Part shown: piece by piece, positions 42,458 to 50,500 of the stretch
Position numbering within the stretch: the stretch's first letter is position 1
How the letters are laid out: each line of letters opens with the position of its first letter
NCBI RefSeq assembly: GCF_014648635.1
Contig: NZ_BMRM01000003.1
Span: 545,616 to 609,615 of the forward strand
DNA: 64,000 nucleotides
From: Streptomyces cinerochromogenes
GTDB lineage: Bacteria; Actinomycetota; Actinomycetes; Streptomycetales; Streptomycetaceae
Direction: 5' to 3'
Position numbers and translations under genes: made by a program
The notes under the pieces: model-generated
Seen by the model: only the letters and a program-made list of their open reading frames with translations
The model's database searches: none
What the model was told of the DNA's origin: nothing

Positions 42458-43384
42458 ATGCCCCAGGGACAGACGGCGGAATCCGTACTGGCCGCTCACC
42501 GCGACCGGCTGCGCCCCATCGACCGGATGATTCCGGAGGCCGGAGCGCTGCCGGACCCCTCCGACGGCGAAGAGCTTCTGGAGGTGAGCGGTGCGCAGGG
42601 CCTGCTGACGCACACGCGCGTCGACGCCGACGCGCTGGAGGCGGTGCTCGGCCCGCTGGACCGCTGGGAACTCACCCCCCGGGTCTCCGGACCCGACGAG
42701 ATGGCCGCTCTGCTCACCCGCTGGCAGCAGTACATGGAGAGCCACCCGGAGCGCCCCGGCGCGGACTCCATGGCCGCCGTCGAGTGGCCCAGCCGCGACG
42801 TCGGCATGACCCGGGTCCTGCGGGCCTTCGGGTTCGTCCCCGAGTTCGTGATGATCGGCCGGCTCAAGGGCACCGAGCTGGTGCCGGAGTCGGGCAGGGT
42901 GCGCGTGCGCCGGGCCACCGTCGAGGACAGCGAGGCGGTGTTCGAGCTGCAGATGGTGGAGACCCGGTTCGACGCCGCCGTCAGCGGCGCCGTCGAGCGC
43001 GACACCACCGAGGCGCTGCTGCGCGAGGAGATCACCGCGTCCTTCAAGCGCGATGAACCGCTGATCTGGGTCGCCGAGTACGAGGGCGAGATCGTGGGGA
43101 TGCACCGGGGCGAGGACTTCTCGGAGCCGCAGCAGGCCTGGCTCGCGACGAAGATCACGGCCACCCCGGTCGCGCACCTCGTCTGCCAGGCCGTCAAGGA
43201 GGGCTACCGCAGCCTGGGCATCGGCACCTCCCTCGCCCACCACGTGCACGCCGACCTGGACGCCATGGGCATCGGCGCGGCGGTCGGCTACCACGCGATG
43301 TTCAACCCGATCTCCACGCCGTTCTGGCACCGCCACGGCTGGCGGCCGTACTGGAACCGCTGGATGCGCACCCCGGCCGTGTGA
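42458..43384 (+). CDS. astF1: GNAT-fold N-acyltransferase for the cyclohexanoyl-D-alanyl side chain (AstF1 type)
   Basis: ATG at 42458 gives 308 aa. The C-terminal half is a GNAT domain: VRVRRATVEDSEAVFELQ start, the IWVAEYEGEIVGM beta strand, and the acyl-CoA pyrophosphate loop GYRSLGIGTSLAHH near residue 250. The N-terminal half is a degenerate second GNAT-like domain. In the characterised ansatrienin cluster the N-acyltransferase AstF1, encoded beside the NRPS AstC, attaches cyclohexanoyl to the amino group of the D-alanyl ester. This gene sits directly before an AstC-like NRPS (45-base gap), so the same role is expected, using cyclohexanecarboxyl-CoA made by ansJK-L-chcA-M. Confidence 0.85.
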   Translation: MPQGQTAESVLAAHRDRLRPIDRMIPEAGALPDPSDGEELLEVSGAQGLLTHTRVDADALEAVLGPLDRWELTPRVSGPDEMAALLTRWQQYMESHPERPGADSMAAVEWPSRDVGMTRVLRAFGFVPEFVMIGRLKGTELVPESGRVRVRRATVEDSEAVFELQMVETRFDAAVSGAVERDTTEALLREEITASFKRDEPLIWVAEYEGEIVGMHRGEDFSEPQQAWLATKITATPVAHLVCQAVKEGYRSLGIGTSLAHHVHADLDAMGIGAAVGYHAMFNPISTPFWHRHGWRPYWNRWMRTPAV

Positions 43385-43429
43385 CCGGCACCTCGGCGAC
43401 CATCCGTACCCCATCCTGTGGAGTGGAAC

Positions 43430-45964
43430 ATGCTGGTGAAGGCGTTGGAGGAGCGGGCCGACTCCGTCGCGGACCACACGGCCCTCGAATGCGAGGGCGT
43501 GGAGCTGACGTACCGGGAAGCCCACGAGCAGGCCAACCGGCTCGCCCGCCACCTGGTGGCCAGGGGAGTCGGGCCCGACCGTGTGGTCGCGGTGATGCTG
43601 CCCCGCTCCACGGACCTGCTGGTCACGCTCCTGGCGGTGCTCAAGGCCGGCGGGGCCTATCTCGCCCTCGACCCGGAGCACCCCGCCGAGCGCGTCGCCT
43701 TCCAGGTCCGCGACGCCGCCCCGGTCGCCCTGGTGACGTCGACCCGCATCGACGCCGACCGCACCGACGTGGGCGTTCCCCGTATCGTGCTGGACGACCC
43801 CGGCACGGCCGCCACGGTGGCAGCGCTGCCCGCCGGGCATCTGACGGACGCCGAACGGGCCGCCCCGCCGAGGCCCGAAGACCTCGCGTACATCATCTAC
43901 ACCTCGGGCTCCACCGGCACCCCCAAGGGCGTCGAGATCCCTGTGCGCGCCCTGCACAACCTGCTGGAGGCGATGCGGGAGCGGCTGTCCCTGGGACCCG
44001 GTGACCGCATGCTGTCGGTCACCACCGCCACTTTCGACATGTCGGTGCCCGAGCTGTTCCTGCCGTACTACACCGGTGCCCGCGCGGTCATCGCACCCCG
44101 TGCCACCGGGCAGGACCCGCAGGCGCTGGGCGACCTGATCACCCGAAGGCGGATCGGCACCGCCCAGGCCACCCCCACCCACTGGCACATGCTGGCCACG
44201 GTCACCCCCGAGGTGCTGCGCGGTCTGCGTATCCTCATCGGCGGCGAGGCACTGTCGGAGAAGCTCGCCGCGACGCTGCTCGACCTCGGCGCCGAGGTCA
44301 TCCAGTGGTACGGGCCCACGGAAACCACCGTGTGGTCCACGATGCACCCGGTCACCCGGCCCGAGGACGCGGCCGTCATCGGCAGGCCCCTGCGCAACAC
44401 CCTGCTGTACGTCCTCGACGAGGAACTGACGCCCGTCGAGCCCGGTACCGAGGGCGAGCTGTTCATCGCCGGCGCGGGCGTGGCCCGTGGCTACCTCAAC
44501 CGGCCGGAGCTGACGGCCGAGCGCTTCCTGCCCCACCGTTCCGGTGACGACGGCGCTCTGATGTACCGCACGGGCGATGTGGTGCGGCAGCGCGCGGACG
44601 GCGCCCTGGAGTACGTCGGCCGCGCCGACCACCAGGTGAAGCTCCACGGCTTCCGGGTGGAACTCGGAGAGATCGAGGCCGCCCTGGAGCGGTCCGAGGA
44701 CGTCGACCAGGCGGCCGCGACGGTCAGGGAGGACCGGCCCGGCGACCGGCGCCTCGTGGCCTACGTGACGGCCGCCCCAGGGCGTGTGCCCGACGCCAAG
44801 GAGCTGCGGAACCTCGTGGCGGACACCGTGCCCCTGTACATGGTGCCGTCCGCCGTGGTGGTCCTGGAGGAGTTCCCGCTCACCCCCAACGGCAAGCTCG
44901 ACCGCAAGGCGCTGCCGGCACCCGTCGTCGCGGGGACCGCCATGGTCGAGACGCACCTCACGCAGTCGGAGCTGCTGCTCAGCCGGCTCTTCGCCGAGGT
45001 GCTCGGTGTGGAGCAGGTCGGCCCGCGCGACAGCTTCTTCGACCTCGGCGGCTCCTCGGTACTCGCGGCACGTCTCCTGGCCCGGGTGCGCTCCGAGATG
45101 GACCTGGAGCTGTCGATCCGGATGCTCGTGGAGTTCCCGACGCCGGCCGAGCTGTCCCGGCGGCTGACCGGTGACGAGCCGCAGGACTCCTTCGACGTCC
45201 TGCTGCCGCTGATGACCAAGGGCTCCGCACGGCCGCTGTTCTGCATGCGCCACCTCGGGGGCACCGCCTGGTGCTACGGAGTGCTCGCCCAGCACTTCAG
45301 CCTGGAGTATCCGATCTACGGCCTCCAGTCGCACACGTTCCAGGAGTTCGACAGCCCCGTCGACACCATCGCGGCCATGGCGGCGGACTACGCGGACCGC
45401 ATCAGGGGCGTCCAGCCCACGGGGCCGTACCGCATTCTGGGCTGGTCCTTCGGGGGCATCCTGGCCCACGCCGTCGCCGCCGAGTTCCAGAAGCGCGGCG
45501 AGGAGATCGAGTTCCTCGGCGTGTTCAACACCAACCCGCACATCACGGACAAGGAAGACCGTGACGAACAGGGCCTGATCGAACTGATCCTGCTGATCAA
45601 CGGCAAGGACCTCAGCGAGTACGAGCGCCCGCTCAGGTACGAGGACGTCGCCGAGTTCGCCGACATGGCGACCAACTACGCCTGGCACGGCAGGAAGAGC
45701 GCGGCCGAGACCTTCGTCGAGACCATGATGACCGACCTCGGCGCCTGGAAGGCCCACAGGCCGGAGAAGTACAGCGGCGTGATGCACCTGTTCGCGGCCG
45801 ATCCCAGCCCGGTGGCCGAAGCAGCCTCCAGCGAGGCCTGGGCGCCGTACGTCGCGGGCGAGATCGTGCGCCACGAACTGGGCTGCGGCCACGAGGAGAT
45901 GCTCAGCAGCCCGCGCGTGCTCCGCCAGGTCGCCGAGATCGTGACCGGCCACCTCAGGGACTGA
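43430..45964 (+). CDS. astC: Tridomain NRPS (A-PCP-TE) for D-alanylation of the ansamycin hydroxyl (AstC type)
   Basis: ATG at 43430 behind GGAG gives 844 aa; a GTG twelve bases earlier is possible. Adenylation domain residues 1-500 (A3 YTSGSTGTPKGV near 157, A4 FDMSVPELF near 202 with the amino-binding Asp, A5 WYGPTETTVWS, A8 GRADHQVKLHGFRVELGEIE, A10 NGKLDRKALP). PCP Ser in FDLGGSSVLAA near 541. Type I thioesterase with GWSFGG near 670 and His in GCGHEEML near 818. There is no condensation and no epimerase domain. AstC of the ansatrienin pathway loads D-alanine directly and its TE-type domain esterifies the C-11 hydroxyl of the finished macrolactam; this protein matches that architecture and context. 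Confidence 0.92.
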   Translation: MLVKALEERADSVADHTALECEGVELTYREAHEQANRLARHLVARGVGPDRVVAVMLPRSTDLLVTLLAVLKAGGAYLALDPEHPAERVAFQVRDAAPVALVTSTRIDADRTDVGVPRIVLDDPGTAATVAALPAGHLTDAERAAPPRPEDLAYIIYTSGSTGTPKGVEIPVRALHNLLEAMRERLSLGPGDRMLSVTTATFDMSVPELFLPYYTGARAVIAPRATGQDPQALGDLITRRRIGTAQATPTHWHMLATVTPEVLRGLRILIGGEALSEKLAATLLDLGAEVIQWYGPTETTVWSTMHPVTRPEDAAVIGRPLRNTLLYVLDEELTPVEPGTEGELFIAGAGVARGYLNRPELTAERFLPHRSGDDGALMYRTGDVVRQRADGALEYVGRADHQVKLHGFRVELGEIEAALERSEDVDQAAATVREDRPGDRRLVAYVTAAPGRVPDAKELRNLVADTVPLYMVPSAVVVLEEFPLTPNGKLDRKALPAPVVAGTAMVETHLTQSELLLSRLFAEVLGVEQVGPRDSFFDLGGSSVLAARLLARVRSEMDLELSIRMLVEFPTPAELSRRLTGDEPQDSFDVLLPLMTKGSARPLFCMRHLGGTAWCYGVLAQHFSLEYPIYGLQSHTFQEFDSPVDTIAAMAADYADRIRGVQPTGPYRILGWSFGGILAHAVAAEFQKRGEEIEFLGVFNTNPHITDKEDRDEQGLIELILLINGKDLSEYERPLRYEDVAEFADMATNYAWHGRKSAAETFVETMMTDLGAWKAHRPEKYSGVMHLFAADPSPVAEAASSEAWAPYVAGEIVRHELGCGHEEMLSSPRVLRQVAEIVTGHLRD

Positions 45965-45973
45965 CCCGACCGG

Positions 45974-46465
45974 GAGACAGCCGTCCCGCACCACCTCGGC
46001 ATCGACATGGGCGGCAGCAAGGCCGCCCTGCGGGCGGAGCTCGCCGACGGCACCGTGCGCGAGGCCGGCTTCCGGTGGCCGTGGGCCCCGGACCGGCCCG
46101 CACACGCGGCAGAGGACCCGGATCTGCTCGCTCGGCAGGTCCGGGAGCCGTGCGGCGGTGCCCCGACCGCGCTGGCGGGCGTCTCAGTGGCGATGCCCGC
46201 CACCCTGACGCGGCGGGTGTCGTCACCGCCTGGCCCGACCGGCCGGGCCGGACCGGCACCGACCTCGGCAGCGCACCGCGCGGGATCTTCCCCACCACCA
46301 GGGTGACCTGCGCCGACGACGGCGACTTCGCCCGCGCTCGCCGAGGCACACACGACGGGCCGTCCCGATCCGCTGTACCCGGGCGTCGGGTGGTGCTTCC
46401 GCCCCCTGCCGGAAGCGGTGGGGGCCGGACCGGTCGCCGGTAACGGTGGTGCTCCCGTCCGCTGC
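45974..46465 (+). pseudogene. rifN: Decayed ROK-family kinase (kanosamine kinase, RifN type)
   Basis: Three pieces in three frames together follow a ROK sugar kinase: HHLGIDMGGSKAALRAELAD and GVSVAMPATLTR (frame 1, from about 45,980), then AGVVTAWPDRPGRTGTDLGS and RVTCADDGDF (frame 2, about 46,200-46,335), then LAEAHTTGRPDPLYPGVGW (frame 3, about 46,340 onward). The ATP-site DxGGxK and the catalytic ADD region are recognisable but never in one frame, and the C-terminal half is missing. In ansamycin clusters this position is occupied by RifN, which phosphorylates kanosamine for the AHBA pathway. Starts ten bases after the astC stop. Confidence 0.75.
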
Positions 46466-46536
46466 CCGAAACGACATGGTCCGCGCCGGCCCGGAAGAAT
46501 CCCCGTCCGGGCCGACGCGGACCACCTGTCGTGTGC

Positions 46537-47209
46537 GGCCCCTCTCGGGCCGCTGCGCGCGCCATCTCCGCCAGCACCCGCGCGACGACCTGCTCCGGCA
46601 GATCCGGCACCGGCTCGCCGCCGTCCTTGCCGTCCAGCACGGCAGGTCGCGCAGGCCGGTGTCGCGCTCGTCGGCGGACACGATCTGCGCCTTGCGCGCC
46701 ACACTCGCCGCGATCTGCACCGCCGGCGTCAGCTCCCGCAGGTCGCCGACGCCGATGAGGTTCTTGCCCTCGGATGGGTTCACGGCGGTCCTGCCGCCGA
46801 CGCCGGCGTCCACCTGCGCGAGCAGCGTGGTCGCCAGGTGCACCACCAGCACCCCGCGGTGGAAGAGCGCGGCGGCGAGACCTACGACGTCCGTCGTGGT
46901 GCCGCCGCCGACGGAGACGACCACGTCGTCACGGGTCGGCCCGAAGCGCACGAACTCCCGCCACGGCCCCTCGACCGTGGCGAGCGTCGTGTCCGCCTCG
47001 CCGTCACGGGCCCGCACCACCGGCGAGGGCACGCCGGGGTCGGGTGTCCAGGCGTCCGGCCGGGCGGAGACCACCGCGGCACGCCGCGCTCCCAGCTGCT
47101 CGACGATTCCGGACAGCGAGTGGCGCACCCCGGGTCCGATGTCGACGGGGTGGGCACGGTCGCCGAGTCCCGCCCGGACACGGGCGTGCCGGGTCGCGGA
47201 ATCCGTCAT
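46537..47209 (-). pseudogene. rifG: Decayed aminoDHQ synthase (RifG type) with two internal deletions
   Basis: Read leftward from the ATG at 47209, residues 1-145 match aminoDHQ synthases well (DDVVVSVGGGTTTDVVGLAA, LATTLLAQVDAGVGGRTAVN, EGKNLIG). The next residues, LRELTPAVQIAASVARKAQI then VSADERDTGLRDL, belong about 45 residues further on in intact enzymes, so the part with the zinc-ligand Glu is deleted. After GLRDL the NYGHTxGH zinc-His block and about 100 residues are missing; the family C-terminus resumes in another frame as VLDGKDGGEPVPDLPEQ then VVARVLAEM. The gene cannot make active enzyme. A frame stays open to 46,223, but past the shift it is meaningless. Confidence 0.85.
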
Positions 47210-47246
47210 GTCCGGGTGTCCCTATCCGTCATGTCCGGGTGTCCCT
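47201..47246. repeat. Perfect 23-bp tandem duplication across the rifG-remnant start
   Basis: ATCCGTCATGTCCGGGTGTC plus CCT occurs twice back to back (47,201-47,223 and 47,224-47,246) without mismatch. The unit includes the reverse-strand ATG of the remnant (47,207-47,209), so the start region was duplicated. Confidence 0.95.
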
Positions 47247-47462
47247 TTCCCTGCCGCCCCGCCGTCGAGGGAAGACCGCCGGGAAAAGAAATCCCGCTCC
47301 CCGGGGGATCGCGGGAATGCGGCCGCCTCTCACGGATGTATTTCGGCCGTCACTCGACGACGCGATGAGTGTCCGTACGGCGGTGGCGCCTCATGCCGCC
47401 CGGCCGCGCGGCTCCAAACATTTGCTGAACTCTTGTCGGTTAATTCTCGTCACTCTGCAAGT

Positions 47463-47495
47463 TAGGGATACGTAGGGGGGTGTTGAGGGGGGTTC
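47463..47495 (+). promoter_or_regulatory. G-rich element upstream of the first PKS gene (candidate regulator site)
   Basis: TAGGGATACGTAGGGGGGTG followed by TTGAGGGGGGTTC lies 96-128 bases before the PKS start. The core TAGGGGGGT...AGGGG is shared, in the same orientation relative to the gene, with the rifK and rifH upstream elements. Bases 47,250-47,460 are otherwise non-coding and slightly AT-richer near the right end, as expected of a promoter. Confidence 0.4.
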
Positions 47496-47590
47496 GGAGA
47501 AGCAGCGGATGACGAGACTGTGCCGGGCAGGGCGAACCGTTCGTCATGACGGGCTGCCCGTCCGCTGTCGCCCTGGAGGGATGACGACAC

Positions 47591-50500
47591 ATGTTGCGCA
47601 CGGAGTTGATCCGACCACTCCCCGAACTGCTGATCCACCAGGCGCGGAACTTCGGTGGCAAGGTCGCCTACAGGGACGCCCGCCGGAGCGTGAGCTACAG
47701 CGACCTGGAACTGCGGACCCGGCGACTGGCCGGACACCTGGCGGAGTTGCGGCTGCAACCGGGCGACCGTGCGGCCATCTGCCTGGGCAACCGCGTCGAG
47801 ACCGTCGAGAGCTACTACGCCATCACCCGGGCCAGTGCCATCGGCGTCCCGGTCAACCCGCAGAGCAGCGACGCCGAACTCGCGCACATCCTCGACGACA
47901 GCGGCGCCCGGATCGTCATCACCGACCACCCGCACGTGGAACAGCTGCGGCGCCTGCTGCCGGACCGCCCGCACCTGACGGTCGTCCTGGTCGGCGACGA
48001 GCCGGTGCCGTCGGGCTTCCTGCCGTACGAGTCGTACACGACGCAGGAACCCGCGACCCCGGCCCGTGACGACCTCGGCCTGGACGACCTGGCGTGGATG
48101 CTCTACACCTCCGGCACCACCGGCAGGCCCAAGGGCGTGCTCTCCACCCAGCGCAACTGCCTGTGGTCGGTGGCCGCCTGCTACGTGCCGGTGCCCGGAC
48201 TCGGCCCCGAGGACCGCGTCGTCTGGCCGCTGCCCCTCTTCCACAGCCTCTCGCACATCGCCTGCGTGCTCTCCGTGGTGGCTGTGGGCGCCAGCGCCCG
48301 CATTGTCGACGGCCTGTCGGCCGAGGACGTGCTGACCGCACTGGACGAGGAGCGCGCCACCTTCCTGGCCGGCGTCCCCACCCTGCTGCACTACCTCCTC
48401 GACGCGGCACGCGAACGCGGCTTCACCGCCCCCCGGCTGCGCGTGGCCCTGGTCGGCGGCGCGGTCACCACCGCCTCGCTGCGCCGGTCGTTCGAGCGTG
48501 TCTTCGGCGTTCCCCTCATCGACGCCTACGGCTCCACCGAGACCTGCGGCTCCATCACCGTCAACTGGCCCGCGGGCGCCCGCGTCGAGGGCTCCTGCGG
48601 CCTGCCGGTGGTGGGTCTGGGCGTACGTCTGGTGGACACCGCGACCGGAGAGGACGTCGCCGACGGTCAGGAGGGCGAGGTGTGGGTGCGCGGGCCGAGT
48701 GTCATGGCCGGCTACCACAACCAGCCCGAGGCCACCGCGGCCGCCTTCCACGACGGCTGGTACCGCACCGGCGACCTGGCCCGCCGTGACGCGGCCGGCT
48801 ACTTCACGATCACCGGCCGCAGGAAGGAACTCATCATCCGGGCCGGGGAGAACATCCACCCGGGCGAGGTGGAGGAGGTCCTGCGCTCCGTCCCCGGCGT
48901 CGCCGACGTCGCGGTGGTCGGCAAGCCGCACGACGTGCTGGGCGAGGTGCCGGTCGCGTTCATCGTCCCCGGCCCCCAGGGACCGGACACGGAGCGGCTG
49001 TTCGCGGAGTGCCGCGACAGGCTCTCCTACTTCAAGGTGCCCGAGGAGCTGTACGAGATCGAGTCGATCCCGCGCACCGCCTCGGGCAAGATCATCCGGC
49101 ACCGGCTGCTGGAGACGCCCGCCCGGCTGCGCGCCACCAGCAGTGGCCTGTACGACTCGCTGTTCCGCGTCGACTGGATACCCAGCTCCCCGCTCTCGAT
49201 GGGCACAACCCCGGGCGAGCGGAACGGTTGGGTGCTGGCGGGCTCCGACGCGCTCGGCCTGGCCGCCGCCCTGGAGGGCGTCGGCATGGCGTGCGAGGTC
49301 CACACCGACCCGGCCGCCGCCCACACGGCGGCCCGCACCGCGTCCCACGGCGGCACCGGCGTCCTCCTCCTGGACCGGACCTCCTACGACTCCGCGGCGG
49401 GCATCGAGGAGTTCGTCACGTCCCTCGCGGACTGGCTGGCCGACGACCGCGACGAGAACGTCACCGCCGTGGTCCTCACCCGGCGGGCCGTGGCCGCCGG
49501 TGACGGCGAGGACGTCAGGGACCCCGCGCACGCCCCGCTGTGGGGACTGGTCCGCGCGCTGCAGACCGAGCACCCGGGCCGGCTGGTACTCGCCGACCTC
49601 GACACCGACGGGCTCGGCGAGGGCGGGGCCCGTCCCCTGGTCGCCGCCGTGAACGCCGGTGAACCCCAGTTCGCCATCCGCTCCGGCGTCGCCCTGCTGC
49701 CGCGCCTCGCCCGGGTCTCCACCGACCGGGAGGAGCAGCCGTTCCCGCTGCTCGATCCCGACGGGACGGTCCTGGTCACCGGCGCCGCCACCGCCCAGGG
49801 CGCCGCGCTCGCCCGCCACCTCGTGACCGTGCACGGCGCCCGCCACCTGCTGCTGGCCCACGGCTCCGAACACGAGGACGCGAGCGTGCGGGCCCTGTGC
49901 GCCGAACTCGCCGGGGCCGGCGCCCACGCAACCGCCGTCGTCCACGATCCGGGCGACCGCGACGTCCTCACCGAGCTGCTGGCGGACGGCGACCGCCCAC
50001 CGCTGACGGCCGTGGTGCACGCGGAGGAGATCACCGGGACCGGTGCCGTGTCCGCCGCGGCACACGCCCTGCACGACCTGACCGCCGACCGGGACCTGAC
50101 CGCGTTCGTCCTGTGCTCCTCGCCCCTCGGCGTCCTCGGCGCCCCTGGCGCCGGCGAGCTCGCGGCCGAGAGCGCCGCGCTCGAGGCACTGGCCCATCAC
50201 CGGCGTGCCCACGGTCTGCCGGCGCTGTCCCTGGCCTGGGGGCCCTGGCCGTGCGGAGCAGCTGAGAGCGCTCTCCCCTTCGCGGCGGGCGAACTCACCG
50301 AACAGCAGGCCCTGGTGATGTTCGACGCCGCGCACGCAGCCGGCGAGGCCGCGCTCGTCGCGATGCGCCTCGACAACGCCGCCCTGCTCGGCGGCCCGGT
50401 CCCCGCACCGTTGCGCGGACTGATCGACACCACGACCCGGCAGCCCCCCGCCGAGACCGCGCAGCTGCGCGGCCGACTGGAGAGCGTGCCCGCCGAGGAG

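Noticed and set aside
43430..45964. astC as a siderophore or peptide NRPS
   Set aside because: It has a single A-PCP-TE set with no condensation domain, and its position next to the GNAT acyltransferase and AHBA genes fits side-chain alanylation better.
41927..46105. A 1392-codon reverse open frame across astF1 and astC
   Set aside because: Shadow of the highly biased forward genes; no motifs and no plausible start region.
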